Assembly: GCA_018402135.1 (NCBI GenBank)
Contig: JAGYJF010000002.1
Location: 248,001 to 312,000, forward strand
Source of the DNA: Flavobacteriaceae bacterium
Lineage (GTDB): Bacteria > Bacteroidota > Bacteroidia > Flavobacteriales > Flavobacteriaceae
Direction: 5' to 3'
Length of the DNA: 64,000 nt
Shown: piece by piece, positions 15,256 to 22,921 of the stretch
Layout: each line of letters starts with the position of its first letter
Numbering within the stretch: the stretch's first letter is position 1
Position numbers and translations under genes: made by a program
Notes under the pieces: generated by a model
What the model was told of the DNA's origin: nothing
The model's database searches: none
The model's input: the letters and a program-made list of their open reading frames with translations, nothing else

Positions 15256-16098
15256 ATGAAGACAATTTTACTTCCTACAGATTTTTCTGATAATTCATGG
15301 AATGCTATTAAATACGCAATCGATTTTTTTAAAGACTCGTCTTGCATGTTTTACATTTTACATGTTAATAAGTTAAGTAATCTTGTAGCCATTGATAAAC
15401 CCTATATAATTGATCAAAATGTTATTGAAGAGACATTTGTCAAGCCAGCCGAAGTAAAACTTAAAAGTATTATTTCTAAAATACACAGTTTACCACTTAA
15501 CAAAAAGCATCAATTCTTCACACTTACCGACCATAATTTATTTATAGATTCTATTAGACAGCACGTCAACGACTTAAATATTGATTTAATTGTAATGGGA
15601 ACCAAAGGCGCCGAAGGTTTGAAAAAACTTATTGTTGGAAGCAATACCGCCGACGTTATTACCAAAGTTAAATGTACCACTTTAGCGGTGCCAGAAAATG
15701 CCAATTATGTGCCACCAAGAGAAATTGCTTTCCCAACTGATTTTTCGATGGAACACCCAACGCAAACACTCCGTGGTTTGAGTGATATAATCTTAAGTAA
15801 CAAAGCAGCCATTAGATTTTTGCATATTAGTAAACGAAAGGACGCTGTTTTAAATGATGATCAAGAACAAAACAAGTTAATTTTAGCGAACTACTTTAAA
15901 GATTTTGAGCATACTTTTCACTTCTTAAAAAGTGATAGAATTGAAGAAGCTGTGCAGTGTTTTACAGATAGCAGAGCTATTGATATGATTATCATGGTCG
16001 CCAAAAACCAGAATTACTTTCAGCGTATTTTATTTAGACCAAAAGTTGAAACCATTAGTTACCACACGGATATTCCGTTTTTAGTAATCCACGAGTAG
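15256..16098 (+). CDS. Tandem-domain universal stress protein
   Basis: This 280-residue protein is a fourth UspA-type protein, with ILLPTDFSDNSWNAIKYAI at the start and the ATP-loop pattern MGTKGAEGLKKLIVGSNT in the first domain. The second domain starts EIAFPTDFS and has YFQRILFRPKVETI in place of the glycine loop, as in two of the minus-strand copies. It stands alone behind the best operator-promoter pair of the window, directly after the regulator gene. I infer that it is a direct target of that regulator. Confidence 0.93.
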   Translation: MKTILLPTDFSDNSWNAIKYAIDFFKDSSCMFYILHVNKLSNLVAIDKPYIIDQNVIEETFVKPAEVKLKSIISKIHSLPLNKKHQFFTLTDHNLFIDSIRQHVNDLNIDLIVMGTKGAEGLKKLIVGSNTADVITKVKCTTLAVPENANYVPPREIAFPTDFSMEHPTQTLRGLSDIILSNKAAIRFLHISKRKDAVLNDDQEQNKLILANYFKDFEHTFHFLKSDRIEEAVQCFTDSRAIDMIIMVAKNQNYFQRILFRPKVETISYHTDIPFLVIHE

Positions 16099-16106
16099 CT
16101 GGTTTA

Positions 16107-16763
16107 CTATACCAAATTCTTTACTGCATTAAATTTTATTTCCTGGAAATTGTTAACTACCAAATCTGCTTTTGAGTAATCTTGATTTTTAGAATGATGG
16201 CTATCGTATCCCACACAAAATATACCCGCTGATTTTGCTGCCAGAATGCCATTAGTAGAATCTTCAATTACCATACAATGCTTGGGGTTATTGCCAGAGG
16301 CTTCGGCTGCTTTTATAAATATTTCTGGATGTGGTTTGGAATCTTTTAAATCGGCGCCACTTAATTTGGCTATGAAATACTGGTTTAAGTCAAAACGATT
16401 AAACACACGCTCAATGGTGCCCATAGAGGCCGAAGATGCCAAAACCAAAGTTAAATTATTACTGTGATAGTCTTTGATAAGGTCTAAAACACCATCTAAT
16501 AATTGCAAACACTCATCCGTATCAAATAAGTCATTAAAATGATGTCGCTTGCTTAACTCTAATTTTAACGGATTTTCGGTTAAGTTAAAATGTTGACATA
16601 CCCTTTTGCAAATGTTTTTAGTAGATTGTCCCGTGAACGATTGGTAAAGCTGATCGCTAACTTCTAAATCAAATTCCTTAAACATGGTGTAATACGCCTT
16701 GTGGTGCAAGGGTTCAGTGTCAACTATTACGCCATCCATATCAAATAAAACTGCTTTTAACAT
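16107..16763 (-). CDS. HAD-superfamily beta-phosphoglucomutase-like phosphatase
   Basis: The protein (218 residues from this start) opens with the HAD motif I FDMDGVIVDTEP, has motif II around LASSAS, a lysine in DSKPHPEIF and motif III-IV VIEDSTNGILAAKSAG. The cap between motifs I and II is helical, as in subclass I enzymes of the beta-phosphoglucomutase or sugar-phosphatase type. The exact substrate cannot be read from sequence. A TTG at 16784 would add seven residues, but it falls inside the -7 element at 16782-16789, so I take the ATG at 16763. The gene is downstream of a methyltransferase gene and converges on the usp gene. Confidence 0.88.
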   Translation of the reverse strand: MLKAVLFDMDGVIVDTEPLHHKAYYTMFKEFDLEVSDQLYQSFTGQSTKNICKRVCQHFNLTENPLKLELSKRHHFNDLFDTDECLQLLDGVLDLIKDYHSNNLTLVLASSASMGTIERVFNRFDLNQYFIAKLSGADLKDSKPHPEIFIKAAEASGNNPKHCMVIEDSTNGILAAKSAGIFCVGYDSHHSKNQDYSKADLVVNNFQEIKFNAVKNLV

Positions 16764-16781
16764 AGTGTTTTTTAGTTTGAG

Positions 16782-16789
16782 CAAAGTTA
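16782..16789 (-). promoter_or_regulatory. -7 element TAACTTTG of the HAD gene
   Basis: An exact TAnnTTTG match lies on the minus strand, 18 bases before the ATG at 16763. It overlaps the alternative TTG start at 16784 and so argues against it. Confidence 0.5.
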
Positions 16790-16814
16790 AACAAGCAAAC
16801 GAAACAGGTAGTTA

Positions 16815-17996
16815 TTAGGGCATCTTTTTACAAACCAGTATCCACTTTTGATTTGAGTTTATAGTGGTGAAAAACATAAACACTTCGCCACCATCAAGTA
16901 TTTTGAAATTGGTACGCAAGGCTTGTACCGACAATGGAAAGTTACGAACAGCAATATTGGCTTTTGAGATATTTAAAGATTTCAAATTCTTTTTGCTGAA
17001 TGCTAAGCTATGTGCTACCTGGAAAATTCTTCCGGGAAAATCTATCAAATCTTCCGAAGTATATAAATGTGAATGTTGATGCAGCTTTTTTACATTATAC
17101 GCTTTTGCAATAGTTTTGAAAGCACCAGATTTCATAATAGCTGCGTTCGGTTCGTATAGATAGGTTAGTGGTTCGCTAAAGCTTACATCGGCATGTTGTT
17201 CATCTTCAAAAATAAAAGTAAAAGTTTCAGAGGTATCATATTTTATGTTGATGGTTTCAATCCTCAATGGTGTTTTGCAGTCCTTCTCCAAATGCCACAA
17301 CAATTCTTTCACCTCGTTATTTACAGCTATAATATGCAGGCGCTTTACATGTGATAACTCTGAAAGCCCGATACTAATATCCAATAAAGGTGCAGTTTTT
17401 ATAAGAATGGTTTTTGAATATTTAAATAAAGTTTCAAGATGTTCTGGCACATTTGGCAAGCAATCACTTAGCATAAATACTTTGCCTTTATGGTCGTTAC
17501 GACGCGATGGATCGCAATAAATACAATCGTATTTCTGGTTTAAAGTGGCTAATAATTCCAAACCATCGCCATAAAACGTTTTAATATTATTAGCCTTTAA
17601 GATTTCGAAGTTATAACTCACAATTTCGTGTAAGGATTCGTTCAATTCACAGTGAATAACAGTATCAAATTGTTCGGCGAAGGCGAATGCGTCAACGCCA
17701 AAGCCACCAGTAATGTCTATTAAAGTATTTCCAGAAACTAAATTAGCTTTGTAATTTGCCGTTAGTTCAGATGAAGTTTGTTCAATATTCAGCTTGTTGG
17801 GATAGTAAATATGTGTGGTGTGAAACCAAGTTGGAAGTTTGTGTTCGCAACGCTTTTTAGATTCAATTTGTTCTATAATTTCAACGATTGAAACCTTAAA
17901 AAATGACGACTGCTTTAATGCAAGTTCCGATGTGTTACTGTGAAGATGCGCCTCTATAAATCCTTGTATCTCTTTGCTTAAAAGTATAGAATTCAA
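16815..17996 (-). CDS. Class I SAM-dependent methyltransferase, THUMP-like
   Basis: The 393 residues contain a Rossmann methyltransferase core at about 90-220: motif I LIDITGGFGVDAFAFA, an acidic motif II near VIHCELNE, and a DPSRR catalytic-type motif. The C-terminal 150 residues (SGAFKTIAKAY, HLYTS, FPGRIFQVA) match the THUMP-like domain often found behind this core in Bacteroidota. The family is thought to act on RNA, but target and product are not established. The start lies four bases after the stop of the AI-2E exporter gene, so the two are cotranscribed. Confidence 0.82.
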   Translation of the reverse strand: MNSILLSKEIQGFIEAHLHSNTSELALKQSSFFKVSIVEIIEQIESKKRCEHKLPTWFHTTHIYYPNKLNIEQTSSELTANYKANLVSGNTLIDITGGFGVDAFAFAEQFDTVIHCELNESLHEIVSYNFEILKANNIKTFYGDGLELLATLNQKYDCIYCDPSRRNDHKGKVFMLSDCLPNVPEHLETLFKYSKTILIKTAPLLDISIGLSELSHVKRLHIIAVNNEVKELLWHLEKDCKTPLRIETINIKYDTSETFTFIFEDEQHADVSFSEPLTYLYEPNAAIMKSGAFKTIAKAYNVKKLHQHSHLYTSEDLIDFPGRIFQVAHSLAFSKKNLKSLNISKANIAVRNFPLSVQALRTNFKILDGGEVFMFFTTINSNQKWILVCKKMP

Positions 17997-18000
17997 TTGT

Positions 18001-19089
18001 CTAAACGTTTTTAGTGAGTTTTTGAATCACACTATATTGCGACAAAAATTCTTTCAAAACAACTTTTAACGCGGTATAAGTAGGGACAGCTAAAATCATT
18101 CCTAAAATGCCAAATAGAATGCCACCAATTATAATAATTAAGAAAATTTCTAAGGGATGTGATTTAACGCTTTTCGAAAAAATAAAGGGTTGACTAAAGA
18201 AATTATCAACCAATTGTGCAATAGCAAATCCAATCATCACATAGATGGTTTTTGGTATAATCACTTCCCGAAAGCTCTCACCTAAATTACTACTCATACT
18301 TAAAAGCACTAATAAAATCGCACTTATAATTGGACCAACGTATGGTATAAGATTTAGCAAAGCACACAAAAATGCAATTACCACGGCGTTACTGATTCCA
18401 AAAATGAGCAAAACTATTGTATAAACAACAAATAATATGGTGATTTGCAATAACAAACCTGTAAAATATCGAGACAGTAATCCTTTAATTTTTAAAATTG
18501 AATTGCTTGTACCAGCCGATCTAGAATTAGGCACAAAGGTTAAAACACCTTGCTCAAACAACTTGCTATCCTTTAAAAAAAAGAATAGAATAAACAAAAC
18601 CGAAAATAAGCCAATACTAAAACTACCCAAACCGCCAATAAAACCATTAAGCAGGTCAGGAATTATACCAACGTTAATTTTTGATAAAAGCCCATATTCA
18701 CTTAAAGATTGACCAACATCTATTTGATGTAAACTAAAATAATTGACAGCTTCTTCATAAAGTGAATTAAAGTTTTGTTGCAGTTCGTTAATATCAAGCA
18801 GTGCTAGATTTTCACTTTGTTCAAGAACCAAGGGAATGAACAAGCTAATGAGCCCGATTATAATTACTATAAATGATAACATAGCAACAATGGCTGAAAC
18901 GGTGTGGTTAAGTCTTAGTCGTGTTCTAAGAAACAACACAAGCGGTCTTAACATTAAAGAAATAACCATCGCAATTAAAATATAAGCTATCACCGACCGC
19001 AATAAATACAAGGTATAACCCAAAAGTAAAATGCCAACAATAACGCCAACAGCTTTTAAAATTCCTTTTGAAATAGTATTTGAATTCAT
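18001..19089 (-). CDS. AI-2E family transporter (PerM-like permease)
   Basis: This is an inner-membrane protein of 362 residues with about eight hydrophobic segments: paired helices at the N-terminus (about 12-80), a soluble stretch (85-150), then helices from 150 to the end with the family signature NLIPYVGPIISAILLVL. Members export small molecules or act as Na+/H+ antiporters. The name comes from E. coli TqsA, and there is no specific evidence for autoinducer-2 here. It sits in a minus-strand run of housekeeping genes; 64 bases separate it from the TrmH-like gene. Confidence 0.9.
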   Translation of the reverse strand: MNSNTISKGILKAVGVIVGILLLGYTLYLLRSVIAYILIAMVISLMLRPLVLFLRTRLRLNHTVSAIVAMLSFIVIIIGLISLFIPLVLEQSENLALLDINELQQNFNSLYEEAVNYFSLHQIDVGQSLSEYGLLSKINVGIIPDLLNGFIGGLGSFSIGLFSVLFILFFFLKDSKLFEQGVLTFVPNSRSAGTSNSILKIKGLLSRYFTGLLLQITILFVVYTIVLLIFGISNAVVIAFLCALLNLIPYVGPIISAILLVLLSMSSNLGESFREVIIPKTIYVMIGFAIAQLVDNFFSQPFIFSKSVKSHPLEIFLIIIIGGILFGILGMILAVPTYTALKVVLKEFLSQYSVIQKLTKNV

Positions 19090-19153
19090 GCTATAAATAT
19101 ATTTATTCTTTTTGAACTGGTAGCGACTTCAAATTGAAATTACAGCAATGTTA

Positions 19154-19672
19154 TTAGTTTGAAAGTTGGTTCGTGATTTCATAAAGTGCAATACCAGTAG
19201 CTTGCACCACGTTCATACTGCTATTTTCACCGTACATATTAATATGAAGTATAGCGTTGGAAGCTTTTAATATTGCTTCTGAAATCCCAAAGTTCTCATC
19301 ACCTATAATCAAAACAATTGGTTTATCAAGTTTAAAATTGAATTGGTGTAGTGGCAGGCTTTGCTCTGAAATTTCAAGACTCACCAAAAAATAATTCAAA
19401 TTTTTGAATTCCAAAACTACAGAAAGCACATCGCTTTCAACACGATACTTTATATATTTTTCTGTTGATCGTGAAGTTTTGGTCATGCGTCTTCCTACAG
19501 GAATGTGTTCGCCACAAAAGATAAGTTCTTCAACACCAAAGGCGTCTGCAATACGAAACAAACTGCCAATATTAGGCGCGTTGGTTACATTGTCGCAAAC
19601 TAAAATAATTGGAAACTGCTGCTTTTTGAATTTGCTTTGCCCGTGCGATAATTGCATACTATCAATTTTCAA
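19154..19672 (-). CDS. TrmH/SpoU family RNA 2'-O-methyltransferase
   Basis: The 172-residue protein is a short SPOUT methyltransferase. It shows motif 1 (CDNVTNAPNIGSLFRIADAFGV), motif 2 (VLIIGDENFGIS) and motif 3 (NSSMNVVQATGIALYEI), which form the SAM-binding trefoil knot. No N-terminal RNA-binding extension is present, as in TrmL or TrmH-like single-domain enzymes. The likely target is tRNA ribose, but the position is not predictable. The gene overlaps the 3' end of the DUF4159 gene by 11 bases. Confidence 0.88.
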   Translation of the reverse strand: MKIDSMQLSHGQSKFKKQQFPIILVCDNVTNAPNIGSLFRIADAFGVEELIFCGEHIPVGRRMTKTSRSTEKYIKYRVESDVLSVVLEFKNLNYFLVSLEISEQSLPLHQFNFKLDKPIVLIIGDENFGISEAILKASNAILHINMYGENSSMNVVQATGIALYEITNQLSN

Positions 19673-20327
19673 AAGCGTATTTTACGATATTGGCGCCCAT
19701 TTTAAGTGCCTTTTCGCGAACATCTTGGGGATCGTTGTGCACTTCAGGGTCTTCCCAACCATCTCCTAAATCGGATTGTAAAGTAAACAATAAAACGAGT
19801 CTACCTTCATGAAAAACACCTAAAGCTTTAGGAGGCAGGCCATCGTGTTCATGGATTTTAGGTAATCCATTTGGAAAATTAAAAGTCTGGTTAAAAATTG
19901 GATGGTTTGTTGGTAGTTCGATCAGTTCGTTGTTTGGGAAAAGTTTTTCAAGTTCCTTAGTAACATAAGGCTGCATTCCATAATTATCATCAATATGCAA
20001 AAAACCTCCAGAGATTAAATAATTTCTAAGGTTTTCAACATCGTCATCACTAAAAAAAACGTTGCCGTGACCAGTCATGTGTAGCAAAGGATACTGAAAA
20101 ATATCAGTACTGTTGGGCTCTACAACCTCTGGTTTCAAATTCATAGTAGTGTTTATATTGGCATTACAGAATTTTATTAGATTGGAAACGGCTGTAGGAT
20201 TACTGTACCAGTCGCCTCCACCTTTATATTTTAAAACCGCTAGCTCTTGGGCACTTGAAATGTTTCCAACACTAATTATTAGCAGTACGATTAAAAGTTT
20301 AGGAAATAGGATTGAGTTTGTTTTCAT
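19662..20327 (-). CDS. Secreted DUF4159 domain protein
   Basis: With the ATG at 20327 the product has 221 residues and starts with a signal peptide (LLIVLLIISVGNISSAQ). The body matches DUF4159: KYKGGGDWYSNPTAVSNL, LHMTGHGNVFF, YLISGGFLHIDDNYG and DGWEDPEVHND. The fold resembles class I glutamine-amidotransferase-like domains, but no function is known. A GTG four codons upstream (20339) would overlap rsmE; the ATG starts two bases after the rsmE stop and gives a better signal peptide. Confidence 0.87.
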   Translation of the reverse strand: MKTNSILFPKLLIVLLIISVGNISSAQELAVLKYKGGGDWYSNPTAVSNLIKFCNANINTTMNLKPEVVEPNSTDIFQYPLLHMTGHGNVFFSDDDVENLRNYLISGGFLHIDDNYGMQPYVTKELEKLFPNNELIELPTNHPIFNQTFNFPNGLPKIHEHDGLPPKALGVFHEGRLVLLFTLQSDLGDGWEDPEVHNDPQDVREKALKMGANIVKYAFEN

Positions 20328-20328
20328 T

Positions 20329-21036
20329 TTATGATTCACTCATTAACACTAGTGTGTGACACGCTACAATTGCAGCGGTTTCTGTGCGTAATCTTGTGTT
20401 TCCCAAAGTTACTGGAATAAACTTATTTTGAATAGCCATTTCAATTTCTTTAACAGAAAAGTCGCCTTCCGGGCCAATCAAAACAGTGACCTCTTGATTG
20501 GGTTTAAATTGATGTTTTAAAGATTGCTTATTGCTGTCTTCGCAGTGTGCTATAAAACACTGATGGCTTTGTGATTGTGAAATGAACTCTGCAAAATTGG
20601 TGAGCGGTTTTAATTCGGGTAGATAATATTGAAGCGATTGTTTCATTGCCGACTGGAGAATTTTCTCAAATCGTTCGGTTTTAATAACGCGTCTTTCACT
20701 ATTGTCGCATAAAATTGGAGTGATGGAGGTGATACCAATTTCAGTAGCTTTTTCTAGAAACCATTCAAAACGATCATTCATTTTGGTTGGGGCAACAGCC
20801 AAGTGGATTTTGAATTTAGCGGGTTCAAAAAATGTAGATTTTACAATGTTAGCGGTACAACTTTTTATATGCTCGCTCACAATTTCGGCGCAAAACAACC
20901 AGCCCTTTCCATTGGTGATTTCAAGTAAATCACCAGACCGCTTGCGCAATACCTTTACAATGTGCTGACTTTCCTCCTTAGAAAAGGAAATGAGCTTTGA
21001 ATCTTCGGTTAAATCTGGATTGTAAAATAATTGCAT
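20329..21036 (-). CDS. rsmE: 16S rRNA (uracil-1498-N3)-methyltransferase RsmE
   Basis: The 235 residues have the RsmE layout: an N-terminal PUA-like domain (about 1-70; HIVKVLRKRSGD) and a SPOUT domain with ATEIGITSITPILCDNSERR, VLIGPEGDFSVKEIE and TLGNTRLRTETAAI, all strongly conserved. The enzyme methylates U1498 of 16S rRNA in the decoding region using SAM. Its ATG shares one base with the stop of the upstream PpiC gene (TAATG), so translation is probably coupled. Confidence 0.95.
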   Translation of the reverse strand: MQLFYNPDLTEDSKLISFSKEESQHIVKVLRKRSGDLLEITNGKGWLFCAEIVSEHIKSCTANIVKSTFFEPAKFKIHLAVAPTKMNDRFEWFLEKATEIGITSITPILCDNSERRVIKTERFEKILQSAMKQSLQYYLPELKPLTNFAEFISQSQSHQCFIAHCEDSNKQSLKHQFKPNQEVTVLIGPEGDFSVKEIEMAIQNKFIPVTLGNTRLRTETAAIVACHTLVLMSES

Positions 21037-21659
21037 TATCTAGTTGCTTGGGAATATTTAAGCACCTTAATTTCCTCTATCATTTTAGGCGCGTGGGTTT
21101 GCAAAATTACATAATACCAGTTGCGCTCATGTAAATCTATTGTGTAAATGCTATTGATTTCGTTTTGATTGATGATTGCATCTTCAAATTCCTGAACCAC
21201 TTCGCCATGGGTAATCCAACCCAAATCGCCACCGCGTTTTGCATTTTGATCCATTGAATATTGATTTGCCAAATCGGCAAAAGGAATGCCCGATTTATAT
21301 TGATTGATGATAGATTGGCGTTTTTTTTCAATGTCATCAAAGGAAAGTTTTGATCCATCAAAGTAAATGTAACTCACGCGGTAATAGGGTACCTCATAAC
21401 GGTCTACAATTTTATAGATAATTTTTTCCACGCTATTTTCGTATACTTTTTTGCCGCCCAATCCTTTATCGAATAATTGGTTTGCTAAAACTGTATTGTG
21501 TTTTTCTTTATTAAAGGTGATTACAGAGGCTGTTTTATAGGTTTTTGTAAAGGTTTGCGCTTGTTCTATTGAAACAATAGAATCAATTTCTGTTTCTATT
21601 AAGTTTTGCGACCAAGCGCCTAGCGTACAAAGTAAAATGGTAGGTAATATCAATCTCAT
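21036..21659 (-). CDS. Secreted PpiC-type peptidylprolyl isomerase
   Basis: The 207-residue exported protein has a signal peptide (LILPTILLCTLGAWSQ). Its C-terminal half is a parvulin domain: INQYKSGIPFADLANQYSMDQNAKRGGDLGWITHGEVVQEFEDAI is the classic arrangement of the substrate groove. The N-terminal half lacks a long SurA-like chaperone region. It likely assists folding of envelope proteins. The gene begins the rsmE-DUF4159-trmH run, after a 98-base gap from tsaD that contains an inverted repeat (21676-21706). Confidence 0.88.
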   Translation of the reverse strand: MRLILPTILLCTLGAWSQNLIETEIDSIVSIEQAQTFTKTYKTASVITFNKEKHNTVLANQLFDKGLGGKKVYENSVEKIIYKIVDRYEVPYYRVSYIYFDGSKLSFDDIEKKRQSIINQYKSGIPFADLANQYSMDQNAKRGGDLGWITHGEVVQEFEDAIINQNEINSIYTIDLHERNWYYVILQTHAPKMIEEIKVLKYSQATR

Positions 21660-21675
21660 TTTTTAAGTTTTTGGG

Positions 21676-21706
21676 TTTCAACAAAACAACAAAAAAAATG
21701 TTGAAA
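21676..21706. repeat. Inverted repeat TTTCAACA...TGTTGAAA
   Basis: An 8-bp perfect inverted repeat is separated by a 15-base A-rich spacer (aacaacaaaaaaa) in the leader region of the PpiC gene. It could form a hairpin in the transcript or be an operator. There is no further support. Confidence 0.35.
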
Positions 21707-21757
21707 TATCTATAAAGCTTGCATGGGTTATTAACAGAGCTTTTAACAAAAAACATC

Positions 21758-22780
21758 TTAAATTTTTAATCGTGAGTTTGCCATCACATTTTGATTGCTG
21801 AAATTGCCTTCCAGAAACTTTAGGTAACCTGCTATTCCAATCATTGCGGCATTATCGGTGGTATATTCAAATTTTGGAATATAGGTAGTCCAACCGTATT
21901 TTTGCTCCCCATCTTTTATGGCTTTTCTAATTCCTGAATTGGCCGAAACACCGCCGCCAATAGCAACATGCGTAATTCCTGTTTCGTTAGTCGCTAATTT
22001 CAGCTTGTCAATTAATATCTGTATAATGGTATATTGAATTGAAGCACATATATCATTGAGATGCTGTGATACGAAGTCTGGATTTTGTTTGGTTTCCTTT
22101 TGTACAAAATATAGAATGGCTGTTTTTAGTCCTGAAAAACTAAAATTAAGTCCTTCAACTTTTGGTTTGGTAAATTTAAAGGCTTTTGGATTTCCAGATC
22201 GTGCTAGTTTATCAATCTGTGGACCCGCGGGATAGCCAAGTCCTAAAATTTTACCGCTTTTATCAAAGGCTTCACCCACGGCATCGTCAATAGTTTCTCC
22301 CAAAACAGTCATATTAAAATAGGAATTGACGCGTACAATTTGCGTATGACCGCCTGATATGGTCATTGCTAAAAATGGAAATGGTGGCATATTAAAGCCA
22401 TCTTCTTTGATATAATGCGCCAAAATGTGCGCTTGCATGTGGTTCACTTCAATAAGTGGAATATTTAAACCAAGGGCTAAAGACTTGGCAAAAGAGGTGC
22501 CAACCAACAGCGAGCCCATTAAACCAGGGCCACGTGTAAAAGCAATTGCATTTAAATCTCTTTTATCAATACCAGCCTTTAAAATGGCTTGGTGCACGAC
22601 AGGAACTATATTTTGTTGATGTGCTCTAGAAGCTAGTTCTGGAACCACACCGCCGTATTCGGCATGTACTTTTTGAGCTGCAATAACATTACTTAATACC
22701 ACGTTATTGCAAAGTACAGCGGCGGCTGTATCATCACATGAAGACTCAATAGCGAGTATATATGTTTTTTCTGAATTCAT
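21758..22780 (-). CDS. tsaD: tRNA N6-adenosine threonylcarbamoyltransferase TsaD
   Basis: The enzyme transfers threonylcarbamoyl from TC-AMP to A37 of ANN-decoding tRNAs, together with TsaB and TsaE. The 340 residues are the normal length and show the ASKHA fold: AIESSCDDTAAAV, the metal-binding HMQAH near 113, the nucleotide loop AMTISGGHTQIV, GLGYPAGP, and VAIGGGVSANSGIR. It is divergent from tamB, with 141 bases between the starts. Confidence 0.97.
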   Translation of the reverse strand: MNSEKTYILAIESSCDDTAAAVLCNNVVLSNVIAAQKVHAEYGGVVPELASRAHQQNIVPVVHQAILKAGIDKRDLNAIAFTRGPGLMGSLLVGTSFAKSLALGLNIPLIEVNHMQAHILAHYIKEDGFNMPPFPFLAMTISGGHTQIVRVNSYFNMTVLGETIDDAVGEAFDKSGKILGLGYPAGPQIDKLARSGNPKAFKFTKPKVEGLNFSFSGLKTAILYFVQKETKQNPDFVSQHLNDICASIQYTIIQILIDKLKLATNETGITHVAIGGGVSANSGIRKAIKDGEQKYGWTTYIPKFEYTTDNAAMIGIAGYLKFLEGNFSNQNVMANSRLKI

Positions 22781-22806
22781 TAGGCGCTTTTAGGCACAAT
22801 AATTGT

Positions 22807-22814
22807 TAATTTTG
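22807..22814 (+). promoter_or_regulatory. Possible -7 element TAATTTTG of tamB
   Basis: This exact TAnnTTTG match lies 108 bases before the TTG start, between the divergent tsaD and tamB genes. The leader would be about 100 bases, which is long, so the assignment is tentative. Confidence 0.3.
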
Positions 22815-22921
22815 AAGCATCAATTGCCTATATTGGCTTACGTAATAACCAATGTGCAAATTTAAAACTTTAAGTAACATTTAATACTTTATTTCTTATC
22901 ATAAAACGTGCTTTTAAAATA

